Origin: Dryococelus australis
Taxonomy: Eukaryota; Arthropoda; Insecta; Phasmatodea; Phasmatidae
DNA length: 64,000 bases
Assembly: GCA_029891345.1 (NCBI GenBank)
Contig: CM057009.1
Span: 92,427,416 to 92,491,415, forward strand
Direction of reading: 5' to 3'
The notes under the pieces were generated by a model, which did not search any database, was not told the DNA's origin, and saw only the letters and a program-made list of their open reading frames with translations. Shown one piece after another: positions 21,728 through 33,317 of this stretch (its first letter is position 1; each line of letters opens with the position of its first letter). The position numbers were made by a program, and so were the translations under genes.

Positions 21728-22900
21728 TTAATAGATAGCAGTCAGGGTGGAGTATTCCAAACTGCCGGATCGAGGAGAGGATGGGCATTGTCGTAGAGAA
21801 CAGATTACCTTCCAGACTTCCTGGGAAGGGGTAGCAGGGGAGAGCAGTTGACAGTAAGAGTGCCAGTGATCCTTCTTCGCAGTTTTGACAGTCAACTTAA
21901 AACGAGTCTGTACCTCCAGATAGAGTAAAAAATTTGTCTTTGTACTATGATGTTTGTGTGTGCAAAAGTCCAGACGTCTATCTGCATTAAGGGACGTACA
22001 AGAATAAGTCCACAATGCAAAATATGGTTTACAGAGTCCAGACCGAGAAGACTTACATGGAGTAGCGGCCCGAATGGATGATGTGACCAAATCCTCAAAG
22101 TGATTATACATAGTTTGGACTTCACCACCCAAGATAGTGGAGGAGCTTATATAATGTACTATATGTTCACGATATGCCTGCCATGAGTTGCACCGGTAAT
22201 TGTAGCAGTAGTACCACAAGGGCTGCAAATCAGGATTAGTAAGAAGAGTAGTTGTACACATATCCTGATTAACTATTTCAATGGAAAAATGATCACTACC
22301 CATAGGATCAGCAAGCATGGCCCAAGTTAAATCCATAGCAAGTCTGGGAGTACACAGAGTGAGATCAATGGCAGAACTGCATTTATCATAAGCTCCGATG
22401 TAGGTAGGACTGCCATCATTCAATAGCACATACAACGAGGTGTCAATTTATTCTGCCAGATTCTTCCCAGCCAGATCACACCTCACATCACCCCACAATG
22501 TACGATGATCATTAAAATCACCTCCTATTATGGCACCATGATTGTTTGCCCCAAGCAGTCTGTCCCAGGAAAAGGTACTGCTAGTATGCTGCGGTGGAGC
22601 ATAAATGGAAAGTAGAGCCAATTCGACGCCATGGAAGACAACCTTAGCTGCAACTGCCTCAACATTATCAGGCAAGTTGGACACCTGTAATTCCACCGAG
22701 TATATGGCAGTGTTGACAAGTATGGCTACACCATGTTTATTCATTGGAGCATTATGATACACTGCATACCCAGAAAAGAGACCTTGTTGGTTAGCTGCAA
22801 AGTACCAGTGCATTTCTTGTAGCAGTACCACATCAGCTGGTGTGGTACAAGATACTTCTGTAGAATTCCTCATTGAAGTGACAAAGACTGACAATTCCAC
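21728..22900 (-). pseudogene. I-type LINE ORF2: AP-like endonuclease
   Basis: The frame at 22900-22448 contains VVLLQEMHW, NKHGVAILVN and GGDFNDHRTLWGD; the frame at 22435-21728 contains IDLTLCTPRLA and GSDHFSIEI. These are the Glu, Asp/Asn and SDH signature blocks of the apurinic-endonuclease-like nicking domain of LINEs. A single break lies between the two parts near 22440. The remainder (to 21728) is the linker to the RT. Confidence 0.87.
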
Positions 22901-22942
22901 TTTTGTATTCTGATGATAGGAGATATATAAAGGAACAGAAAA

Positions 22943-24744
22943 CTAAGTGGTGATAACCGTATCACTAACAAGCCTCTGCACCTTGGTGACAACGTCCGGC
23001 AATGCAGGGTTACGTTGTAGCATGGGGAGATCCATTAATGCGATTAACTTCAAGACAATATCACAGAGAGCAATATAGTTGGTCGAAGGGTTATCTTGGG
23101 AAGAATGCACCACAGCCGGTGGTCTCTGTACAGAGTGGTCTTGAGCTCGACGGAGGACTATCCCATTACCAGTGTGTTCACCAACATGATTAAACTGAGA
23201 AAAGTACTGGGCCACAGATATCGACTTCGAAGATTGTTGAGGAGACAAGATACGACAAGCAACATGCAGTTTTGTTGGGCCTTGCAAACAATAGCCTTCG
23301 CAGGGGTCTTTCCAGTAGATTCTAACTGATGTTTGGCAGAGGTTTAAACACAATCAGCATAAGTGGAAGTTGTGGAGAGAGCAATCGGAGGTGATTGACA
23401 AGGTACACACAAATCTTCAGGATGTTCTCTTCCACATACCGGGATCCTGTCAGGAAAGAGGGTACGGTAGTCCTTAGTCCCACGACATGCAGAATGTAAT
23501 AAAGCACTATATGTATCTTGAAGATGTGTGGACTCATCAAGAACCTTCCTCTTTGCTGCAGAATAACCTAAATTGAGTGTAGCTATTGTTTGTTTTTCTT
23601 TCTGTTCAAGGATCCAAGCTATTTTCTTGAAGCATGTCTCATGCTTGGTTCGTGGTTGTTTGTGGAATCAGTTTAATGGGCATTGAGTCATTTCGTGTTG
23701 TGATTCAGTTTAAAGGTATTGTCCCCTCGTTAAATACTTACGAATTTATTTATTTGTTTTAAATTCTGGTTTTTGGCCATCACTTCTTGTTATATTTACC
23801 CTATTCATCATTTTTCTATTCCCTTTGGTTAACGTTCATATTGTGGTACACTCATCTAGTACGAAATAATTACTTGAGGTAATGTTCAGGACACTCTAGT
23901 TTTGTTATTGCTTGAGAGTTAATTGCCTTCTCTCTATCCGTAGCCAAGTGAGAACCACGACAATTGGGACAAGTAGGCGTTTCTGCCATGCATTCCAAAA
24001 GCTGATAGTCACCTGCACAAGCAGGGCAATGGCTTTTTGTACTGTGACAATTCTTCCCAGTGTGCCCAAAACGGTGACACTTATTGCACATAATAACTAA
24101 TTAGATGTTAGGTTTAACGCTGTATAGGTGATTGTAAACCAAGACTCTGTACGGTAATATTTGAACCGAAAAGGTTAGAGCAATAAGTTTGGTGGGTCGG
24201 TAAACTGTTTCATTGGATTCATAAAAACTCTTGGACATTCGTTCTACTTTAAGTAATTCACAAGGAGTTTCAATACCATCAAAGATTTATTGTTCTGATA
24301 GATCCAATGGGATTCCATATATAAGGCCTTGCCTTTGTAGAATGGAAAGTGGAATGGTCCCATTCAATTGATGTTGGCTAAGATAAGTATGTGTAAGTAA
24401 ATCACTGGCTGCCTGCGCTGTTTTCATAGTAAGTTTTAGGCGATTTGGACCCGCCCTTTGAATTTGTATGATGTCCTTAGATAATCCCCGTAGCTTCTTC
24501 CCTACAGACACAGGATGAAGATTACCGACATTCTTGTCTATACTTTCGACAAAGACAATGTACGGTCCCAGACATGTCTGACTGTACAATGATACAGTCG
24601 TTTGGCGATGATCAGAAGGTAATAAATAATTCTGTAAAGTAAAGGCAGTAGGTGACGGGGTACAAGCAATTTAATCCTTCGAAACCTCAAGATAGTGTTG
24701 TGAAGATTGTGATCGGTCATCTGCAGGACAAGCATCAACGACAC
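22943..24744 (-). pseudogene. I-type LINE ORF1 with CCHC-type fingers
   Basis: From right to left: an RNA-binding-like region (24589-24287; VGKKLRGLSKDI, LTMKTAQAASDLL), then a cysteine-rich block at 24091-23900 with CNKCHRFGHTGKNC, CPAC and CPNCRGSHLATDREKAI, as in I-clade ORF1 proteins, and a C-terminal part (23625-22943; KKIAWILEQKEKQTI). A 240-bp insert at 23633-23872 splits the protein exactly between CPEHYLK and KKIAW; without it the reading frame would run on. ORF1 proteins bind the LINE RNA. Further stops occur at 24286 and around 24110. Confidence 0.82.
23616..23922. repeat. Copy 1 of a 0.3-kb direct repeat, within LINE ORF1
   Basis: Contains the 240-bp insert (23633-23872) flanked by near-identical heptamers CTTGAAG (23626-23632) and CTTGAGG (23873-23879), plus short LINE coding sequence on both sides. 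A nearly identical 302-bp copy is at 26016-26317. The two differ mainly in a T/A-rich run and single bases. Confidence 0.88.
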
Positions 24745-24830
24745 TCACCTCGTGGTCTATGATGTTGTTATCCCCAATTAGAATGGGGGATGATTACTCA
24801 CTGCGATGGAGGTAGGCGTAGCTGTCTCAT

Positions 24831-26015
24831 CTTAAACGTGATGTCGTGAATATTACACAAGGCAGTAATACACACTATCACGATTAGAAAAGGTTTGCAG
24901 TGCACTTTTCTAACAACAGTTCGTAACAAACTACCCGATCTGAACACCTCGAGAGCTAGTTAGCGAATTCGCGTATACGTAACAAGTGGTAGCATACCCG
25001 TGGTTTACTTTCCCGTGATTTGTGATTGTGCCTTTTTTAAAAATGTATTTTAATGTGAATGAGAATTTAAAAATTCCAAGTTTTATTAACATTGTTTGTT
25101 TATTACGAGAATAAAAATGTTAAGTGTTTTATTGCCTTGTTCAATTACATGTGCGTGAAATTTTTCGATTTAAAGTTTAAGATTTAAAAATTATTTACTT
25201 TTAGCTCACTTTTCTCTTTTGTCGCAGTGTTTTGCTTTTGAAGCGACTGTCTTTTGTCCTTCACAGTCTAGTTTCTCCGGCGTTTCGACCTTGCAGTCAG
25301 GTGTTGATTCCAGGCCTGTTGTTTCAAGATATCTGTTGTGTTATGAAGCCCTCCTTGTAAGGTTTTCAGTTCATCCTCTATTTGTAAACCAGTGTGACGT
25401 CTTTAATAGTGAACTCAGTGACAGTTTTTATTCTCCTCTTGCCTTTTGTCAGTATTATTATTTTTTATTAGTGCTAAATGTTCGTCATATCCAGTGTCGC
25501 TCTGAATTAACATATATATTAATTCCTTTATCCATTCAAGGTTTTGTTTCTTTAAAACAGGTATGTACGCAATTTTAATGTTGATTTTTACCAGTAAAAT
25601 GTTTTGTTTACAAAAATCGTCACTAGATTTCGTTTTTGTACTGTGGAAATCGTTAATGTACGTTTGTTACGTGATTCTGATAGTCTGTTTAATTAAGTGT
25701 GTGTTTACAAAGTAATCTTTAATTTGGGTTTGGTAATTGCGTGTTTATAATCGCGGCGTTATTAAGGAGTAGTGTGTGAGGAGTGTCACACAACATTACC
25801 GTGCTAGTGTTATTCCAGTGTCACAGTGCTGCCAACATTACCATGTTTTATAGCCCCCATGGATGGGCTGTGCTTTGTTTACTTTTGTGTCGCGGTTGTT
25901 TCAAAGTGTTTGAAGTGCCATTTTTATTGAAATAACTTGACTATTATTATTTTTAATTGTGCCCTTTTATTATTAAAGTGTGCCAAACTTCCCTAATCAT
26001 TTGTTAATGTAATCG
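24831..26015. other. T-rich non-coding region, probably LTR-A element body
   Basis: No recognisable coding domain. The plus-strand frame at 25219-25578 is hydrophobic by composition and matches no family known to me. An acceptor-like TTTACTTTTAG ends at 25204 and a donor-like CAG|GTATGT begins at 25560, so a leader exon is possible but unsupported. Composition resembles 31.1-33.3 kb. Confidence 0.4.
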
Positions 26016-26317
26016 AAGCTATTTTCTTGAAGCATGTCTGATGCTTGGTTCGTGGTTGTTTGTGGAATCAGTTTAATGGGCATTGAGTCATTTCGCGTTG
26101 TGATTCAGTTTAAAGGTATTGTCCCCTCGTTAAATACTTACGAATTTTTTTTTTTTAATTCTGGTTTTTGGCCCTCACTTCTTGTTATATTTACCCCATT
26201 CATAATTTTTCTATTCCCTCTGGTTAACGTTCATATTGTGGTACACTCATCTAGTACGAAATAATTACTTGAGGTAATGTTCAGGACACTCTAGTTTTGT
26301 TATTGCTTGAGAGTTAA
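26016..26317. repeat. Copy 2 of the 0.3-kb direct repeat, outside the LINE
   Basis: Carries the same insert as 23633-23872 together with about 17 and 45 bases of flanking I-type LINE ORF1 sequence, although no further LINE sequence surrounds it. It therefore derives from an already-interrupted LINE copy. Confidence 0.85.
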
Positions 26318-26443
26318 CTGACTCTCAGAATTGATTTTTAGTTGGTTGTATATAGTAGTGTCAACCCCCAACTAACTGTCACTCATACATACATACACTC
26401 GCAATTAGGCTACCGCCCGGTGGCGAGCTCTCTCAACTCTCCT

Positions 26444-29176
26444 TCACCCAACCAACTCCTTTTCCACTCCCTTCCTGAATTTACCAACCCCTCTCACAGA
26501 TACCAATTCTTCCCTCAACACATTCCACTCCCTCACAGACCTCACAAGCATGGACTGCCTACCCCGCTCCGTTCTCCTCCACACCCTCTGAAGCTTCTCA
26601 CTGTTGTTTCCTCTTCCCCTAAACACCCCCTTACTTAGCTTGCAGTGTAGCCCTCCCCATCCTCCCTTTTCATTCACCACCCTGTACATCCTGACTAACC
26701 GTTCAACACTGATGGCCTATAGTTCCCTTCTTCCTCATCATCCTGCCCTTGCCTTCTCCTCCTACCCTTCTCCCATCTTGCTGCCTTTCTCTGCACCTTT
26801 TCCAGTTCTTGCACCTCCACCTCCACATACAGGTCCCATACTGCTGCAGTATATTCTAACATTGGCCGTACCATTGTGCCATACGCCTTCTCCTTCACCT
26901 CACAGCTGACTCCATTCAGCACCCTTCCCAGTATACCCAGAGCCCTTCTTCCCTTTGCTACCACCCGCTCTACCTGTTTTTCCACCTGAGGTCTCCCTGC
27001 AGTACAATCCCCAGATACTTATATTCTGCTGCTTCTTCTATCTCTGTCCCTCCCATCTGTACATGTCCCTGCTTATCATCTTCTTCCTTGTGAACCTCAC
27101 TACCTTAGTTTTTCTTACATTTATCTTCATTTTATTTTTTCTGGTCCACAACCATATCTTATCAATGTCCGCCTGCTAATTTCCGCCCCCCTCTCCCACC
27201 TCAGCATATACAACACAATCATCTGCAAACAATCTGATTTTTCCTCTAATCCCCAAACCCATGTCATTTACCATTATGGTAAATAACAAAGGACCCAGCA
27301 CACTTCCCTGTGGTACCCCTGACGTAACCTCCTCTTCCTGCGATATTGCCTCCCCCACTTTCACCCTCTGCCTTCGCCCTGAGGAAGTCCCCTATCCATT
27401 CCACTACCCTCCTGTCTGGTATCAGTGCCACCACTTTCCTCATCAATGTTCCATGGGGCACCTTATCGAATGCCTTCTCAAAATCTATGAAGTAGGCATC
27501 TACCTGCTTCCCCTCATCAACTACCTGCACCAGATCCTCTAATAACCCAGCCAGCTGAGTCTCACATGAGTAACCCCTCCTGAAACCATGCTGGGACTCC
27601 TCCAACCAATTCCTATTGTTCATTACCCTCACCACATACTGCACCACCAGCCTCTCCATTACTTTTCTTGTACTTGATGTGAGACTCACCGGTCTGTAGC
27701 TGCCAGGCCTCCCCCTATCCTCTCCCTGCTTGTGTATAGGTACCACCATAGCATCCTTCCAATCTTGTGGTAACTTACCCTCTCCTAAGGACTTTTTAAA
27801 CAGCACTTCTAAATATTTCACCAACTCCTTGCCACCAAACTTTAGTGCTGTGTTTCCTATCCCATCTGGTCCCCCTGCCTTACTGCTCTCCAAACCCCTA
27901 ATTACCTTTTCTATCTCCCACTTCCTCATCTTAAACTCACTATACACCCCCCGAACCCTGTTTGTCCCCCTATTCCAGCCCTCCTTTGCCTCAAACACTG
28001 GCAAGTACTGTCCTTGCAGCATCTCCAATTTTTCTTGGTCATTTGTCGCATGCCTACCGTCCCTTCCTGTTAGCAGAGGGATCCTTTCCTCTCCTCCCCT
28101 TAACCGCCTAACATACCTAAACAATTTCCCCCATTCCTTGCCTTTTCCTTCTTCCACCATGTTCCCCAGAAATACATTCTTTGCCTGTTTGATCTTCCTT
28201 TCAAGCTCGCTACCCATTTGTTTCATCAATTCTTTAGATCTCATCATCCCTTCATTTCTCCACTTGGCATGTAATTTTCTGCACTTCTTCATTTTCAAAA
28301 TCTCCTGTCCATAATATGGGGGATCTCCCCCAGTCTGTAACCTTTTCAATGGCACAAATTTCTCCAACATAATCTCCATTAATCCTCTAAACTCCCTCCA
28401 CAACCCCTCTACACTCTCCTCCATAGACCATTTTTTAAAACTGTCTCTCAGGAAGATTTCTGCCCCCTTCTTGTCTCCTCTCCCATACTGCCACGCCAAC
28501 CTTTCTGCCATTTGCACTTCTCTCATCCTGCCAATCCCAATTTCTACAACCGGAATATGATGGTCGCTTATACCATCCAATACTATTGCACCAACTACAG
28601 CATTCCTAGGTCTGACCAACACCACATCCAGCACTGACCCAACACCCTCCTCATTCCATCTCGTAGGTGTTTCTACTATCTGGACTAATCCTCTGTTGAC
28701 TAACTGTGCTGCCATTCTCTGCATTATGCTACCCATTCCTTCTGCACCCTCAACCCATTTCACCTCTGGCATATTCAAATCCCCTGCTACAACAACCCAC
28801 TGCCTGTCCTTTAGTCTATCGACCCTCTCCTTGATCATCTCAATTGCCTGCCATCCCTGTCCTGGTGGTCTATACGCTGCCAGCAAAGTAATACTCCTAT
28901 TACTACTACCACTCAATTTAATTCCATTACCTCGACATCCTCACTAACCCATTCTACCGCCCCTTTTAGCCCTTTCCTTACACACACCATTATTCCTCCT
29001 CCTCTCCCATCCCTGTCTCTTCTGAAGATGGTGAACTCATCCTGCCTACACTCTATGTCCAGTACTTCCTCAGTCAACCAAGTCTCCACCGCTACCACTA
29101 TATCTGCCCCATATCCTTCAACCTTTCCCCAGAAGCCCTCCAGCTTGTTGTACACACTCCTACAGTTCACCACCAT
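26444..29176 (-). pseudogene. CR1-like LINE ORF2: endonuclease and reverse transcriptase
   Basis: Endonuclease blocks: NCRSVYNKLEGF, ADIVVAVETWL and FRRDRDGRGGGI (29176-28913), then after a frameshift near 28913 AAYRPPG, VVAGDLNMPEV, LDVVLV and ISDHHIPVV. The RT follows in the same 550-residue frame (28916-27264): GSYRPVSLTSS, QHGFRRGYSCETQLAGLLED, AYFIDFEKAFDKVPH. A second frameshift near 27365-27400 moves to the frame with SGVPQGSVLGPLLF and the active site LFADDCVVY (about 27215-27232). The C-terminal part has TMVRPMLEYTAAVWD (about 26860) and ends at 26444. Only two frameshifts and a few stops interrupt it, so it is younger than the I-type LINE nearby. A short deletion near 26700 removes a segment kept in the 379-775 copy. 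Confidence 0.92.
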
Positions 29177-29289
29177 TAACTATATACTACTCTGCTTTAC
29201 CATCCTACATTGCTTACCCCCTATCTCCACCTCTGCGGCCTCATCAATGCTATCCTCTCCACTTCCGTTTCCTTGCTTCTAACTGATTA

Positions 29290-30783
29290 CTATTTCAACA
29301 ACTGCTGCTCTGCCCTGACCCTCTCCATGCAGCCAGCTACTTCTCTACCTAGCAGATCACCTAGAATCCTCTTTCCCTGTTCTGTCAGGTGAACCTGGTC
29401 CCTCCCTACACTTTTCCAGCCTACCCATTTCCTACTATCTATAAATGTAGCCCTCAAATCCCTATACACCCTCTCATATACCTCACTCGCAGCCACTGCC
29501 TTCCTATAGGATACTCCTTTCCTAACCAGCACGCCACCAACTACTGCCCTAGCTCCAGGGAACTTCTCCCGCACTTTCCTCAGCAATCCCCTGAGGTCCC
29601 GCTCTACCCCTTGCCCCACCTCCCTATGAGCCAGGTCATTTCCCTCTACATGAATGAGAACAACCTTTGCCACCCTGCTACCTCTCATACCACTAACCCT
29701 TTCCTCCAAATCCCTGGTATTTGCCCCCCAAACACTGCTTTATATGTAACTTCCTTCCTGATATTCCTCAGTTCTATACAGTTCTTTACAATAGAGCTGC
29801 CTAGAAAAACTACCTCAGGCTCCCTTCCTACGACCTATTCCTGCTTTGTGCTCTTTCAACCACCTGCCTATCCTTTTATCCGCCCTCCTGCAGCACCCTT
29901 GTTTCCCTCCCTTTGGCCAGCCCTCCTCTTTCCCCTATGGCCCTGAACTGTCTACTTTGTCCTGCTTGCTGGTCTTTGCTAATCGCACACTTGCAAGCCT
30001 CAGCATACTGCTTCCTACCTTCTACCAATGCCTGTTCCCTGCTTTCTGATTCCCATTCCTCTATTCCTGATTGCTTCCTGCCTACTACTATTTCTTGCTC
30101 CTCTAACCTTATTTGCTGTCTTATGTCTCCTACTGCCTTATCCCTTTCTACTGCCTCCAACTCATCTATCCTCCTTCTTAATCTTACCACCTCTATCTCT
30201 GCCTTTCCTCCTGCAGTTCCTTCTGCAGCCCTACTTGCATTCTGCCTAACACTTCCTCTCTACTCAGCGTTTCCTCCTGTGGACTGGCTTTCATTTTCCT
30301 TAGCACCCCCTTTACATCTTCCAACTGCTCTAACTTATCCACCCTCATTTCTACTCTACTCTTACCCATCTCATTCCTGACCTTTTCCTCCATCCTCTCA
30401 ATCCTATGCATCATTTCCCTCTCTTTCCTGCTCATCAAATCTACCATCTCCCCTTTCCACCTCTCCTCCTTAGCCCGTTCCATTGGCATTGGCACACCCT
30501 CTACAAAGCTTCCCCTCAGCATATCCCAAATCCAGTTTCCACCTTCTCCACTTATTTGCGTTTCCTTCTCTACCCTCAATTTGTTCCCTACCACTGCCAC
30601 TAAACCCTTTCCCTCAGCACATTCCTCACACTTCCACTCATGTTCCTGTAGTGATTCCAGTTCCTCCTCCCTGATCCCTATACAGCCAACATGTTACCAG
30701 CCGCCACACTGGTCACACTGCACACCACTATCTAACCTTCTCCACACCTTTCCACAGCCCCTACACTTACACCTCCCTACCAT
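29290..30783 (-). pseudogene. CR1-like LINE ORF1: PHD finger, coiled coil, SGNH hydrolase
   Basis: The ATG is at 30783-30781. Residues 1-57 or so form a PHD-like finger: CKCRGC, CDQCGGW, HVGC and WKCEEC, with an in-frame TAA at 30694-30696 directly after GGW, where an aromatic residue would be expected. The same frame then encodes a Glu/Lys/Arg-rich coiled coil to 30193 and, after frame changes near 30193 and 29870, an esterase-like domain: VVFLGSSIVKN (block I, GSS rather than GDS), HVEGNDL (block III) and DQVHLTEQGKRILGDLL (Asp-x-x-His catalytic block). PHD and esterase modules are known in ORF1 of CR1-like LINEs. ORF1 ends at 29290, about 110 bases before ORF2. Confidence 0.88.
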
Positions 30784-31126
30784 TTTTTTTTCACCCTTTC
30801 TCTAAAAAAAAAAAAAAGTGGTGTAACTAACAACTTAAAACTACTCTCCCTTATAACATACACCAAATATCTACGTATACACACACTTTATTAACTAGCC
30901 TAACTTACACCGTACACACTTTACACTCGTACAATAACAAAGGCCTCGGCCTCGTGCACACAATGGGACACTACTCCCTCCTTATAACTCTTTACCACAT
31001 AAAACAGTAATCTTAACTCTCTAATTATACCTCAAACTACTACTCCACCTATATTTAAACCTATTGCGAGAACTAATCACAAGCCAAAACAGCCTTAAAT
31101 ACGGAACAACACAACCTGTAGTCCGT
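30784..31126 (-). other. 5' UTR of the CR1-like LINE
   Basis: About 340 bases between the ORF1 start and the candidate target-site duplication at 31127. No coding frame. It would hold the internal promoter of the element, but I cannot identify its core. Confidence 0.55.
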
Positions 31127-31651
31127 TTGTATATGTATAAATCCAATTTATTTATGTGAACCATAATTTATTTGAATATATTTGCATTTTTCTTATATCA
31201 AGAGTAATTAATTAATTAAATTTTTTTAGTGTTACCACAATGTGCTTCTTTTTCTGGTGTTCTCTATAGGGCTAATCTGGCTCTTTTGCTATAGGGTCTT
31301 CCTAGTTCCCTAATTTAGATACTTGTATAATCCTTTCTTTCCAGGTTTCTTTATCATTGCGGTGGTACTGTTAATTTTTTATTTAGTTTTAGTTTTGATG
31401 GTTGTCCACTCGTGGGCGTAGCCTGGGGTGTGGAGTCCACCAAGGTAGCTGCCCTGCATTGCGGTTTAGGCGGATTAGTTGCACTGTTTCCATCTGTGGC
31501 TGCTTCTGGGGGGATCCACGCTGCTGTCATCTTGCTGAGTGAGCTATCGGGGTGGTACTCTCCAAAATTGAGGTAGTCTCCAGTTTTGTTCTCTTGTCTG
31601 TTTATAATAATTTTTTTATGCATTTGCATTGTTTGGCCTTGCATTTAGGGT

Positions 31652-32760
31652 GGTATGGGACTCTCCTATCGCATAGGCTTTACATAACTGTTTCTTTCGG
31701 ATGAAAAAGTTGCTATCTGTAATTTGCTGTTGTCGTATTGTATTTTTGCAGGCAAATTTTAGATTTGTCGTTTGGGTTGAGGGACCTTCGGTCCTGCTTC
31801 TGTCTTAGTGCACGTGCTTTGCTTTGTAGCAAGCTCGTTGTTGTGGTCCTTATGTCCCTTAGACTGGACACGGCTGAAATGATGTCCTTTTAGTGTGCGT
31901 TTGTTTTTTGTCTCTCTATTGTTCAGTGCGGATATCGTAGCGGTGCGGTATGGGACGCATCAGTGTAGTGTTACTCATTGATTTTCTCCTTCTGACATAA
32001 CTTCACCTTTTGTTTAGAAATTTATTTGCCCATTTGTAAATTTTTTGTGACAACTTTTTTTAATTTTCCTTAGTGTAAATTGTTTTGTGATTTTTGGACA
32101 TTTTCTTCGGGTTTGGTTCTGGTGTCGTTTTGGCCTTTGTGTTTGTACTCACCATGTGTTGCTAGCATGTTTTTTGCATTACCATGCCCCTGGAGCCTGG
32201 ACAATGTCGAAAGTTGTCATTGCTAGGTATATTTTAATTTTTCTCTGGTTTTTTTTTAAATATTTTTCGGTGAAGATAGCTTAGTGTAACGGTATGGGAC
32301 GTTCTTGCTGTGTTAGGCCTCGTCAAATTTTTTGCTTTGTAACTTTATCTAATTGTGCAGTCTATATTTATGTTGCATTGATACTTGGATTTTTTTGTTC
32401 TGCATTAGGATCTGATTTCGTTTTGGCACTTTGTTGCTTGTGCTTTGCTTTGTGGCAAGCATGTTTTTTGCGTTGTCCTTGGTCCTGAGCAATTTCTAAA
32501 ATGTTTGGTTATCTTTCGGTGAGCTTTGTGTTGTAGCAATGGTATGGGACAGTGCTGTTCCACGAGGTTTCATCCGAGTTCTGGGAGGCAACCTAGCCTC
32601 ACTTTTCTTTCTATTTAGATTTTGGTTATGTAGGGTACCATTATAAATCTTTTTTTGGTGGTTTTGTGTCAGTTTCAGTATGAAACTTACAGAGTGTTGT
32701 TTTTCTTGGTTGTTGGTGGGCTGGCCACCCATTGGCAGTTCAGGACACTCACTAGTTACT
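31652..32760. repeat. Diverged tandem repeats marked by GGTATGGGAC
   Basis: The decamer GGTATGGGAC occurs at 31652, 31947, 32291 and 32541 (spacings 295, 344 and 250). It is preceded by related 30-40 base blocks (…CGGTGA/GCGGATA…GTAGC/GTGTAAC…) and each unit holds a related middle block (GCTTTGCTTTGTAGCAAGC, GTTGCTAGCATGTTTTTTGC, GCTTTGTGGCAAGCATG). The units have drifted, so only these cores are obvious. Confidence 0.75.
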
Positions 32761-33317
32761 AGCCTAGCTAGTGGCAGTTAGGACATTTGCTTATTTTGTG
32801 CCAGCACCAGTTTTGTTTTGGATTTTTGTCCTTTTGGATTTGTGCCCTTTGTTTTGGAGTCGTGATCGTGGTCTGAGACCTAACACGTTTGTTTGCTCCT
32901 TTTGGCACTTGGACTTACCCTTTGTTTGGGGTCATGGGAATGTTGACATCCAGTTTAATCATTTGTTAAAAATGTAAATTGTTTATTGTTGAGTTTTGTC
33001 CTAGGTTTTGTGTTGACTTGTTTTTATATATTTACTGGTTGTCTTGGGTACTTGTACCTCCATTATTGATCTGTCTGTGTTTGTGAATTTTGCAAGCCTC
33101 CTTAATATGATTGAGATATCATTTGCCAGTTGTCATTTCTCATTGCTTATTGAATTTTATTTTTGAAAACAACTTTTGGTCTTGATTGAAGTTTGTCATT
33201 TGTCGTTTATGTAAGTTTTTGCAAGGCACATTTTAGTTTGATTCTTGCCACGCCAATCTTGTTTGGTTTATGTTCTGGTTTTCACTTGGGGTCTGATAAG
33301 ACCCATGGCAGTTCTTT

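Larger units (their letters stand above)
19341..24830 (-). mobile_element. I-type LINE (non-LTR retrotransposon), inactive
   Basis: Minus-strand element with a Gag-like ORF1 holding a cysteine-rich finger region and an ORF2 holding AP-type endonuclease, reverse transcriptase, RNase H and a terminal Cys/His motif. This order, including RNase H after the RT, is typical of the I clade. Frames are interrupted by many stops and frameshifts. It lies within the body of the LTR-A element. Its 5' end is near 24830-24960; the 3' end is not resolved and could extend left of 19341. Confidence 0.85.
26354..31126 (-). mobile_element. CR1-like LINE, near full length, inactive
   Basis: Minus-strand element with ORF1 (PHD-like finger, coiled coil, SGNH hydrolase) and ORF2 (AP-like endonuclease and RT without RNase H). 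The 3' end has a (TATG)n-like tail near 26385-26405. An identical octamer TTGTATAT sits at 26346-26353 and 31127-31134, a candidate target-site duplication that defines a 4.77-kb element. The sense strand is strongly purine-rich, so the plus strand here is almost all C and T. The scrap at 379-775 is a second copy of the family. Confidence 0.85.

Noticed and set aside
25219-25578. 119-residue plus-strand frame with splice-like borders
   Set aside because: No known domain, T-rich composition, and it lies within non-coding LTR-A-type sequence. The splice-like borders alone are not enough.
27730-28314. 194-residue plus-strand frame rich in Ser, Pro, Leu and Phe
   Set aside because: Antisense of the CR1-like LINE ORF2; the pyrimidine-rich strand has few stops by composition.
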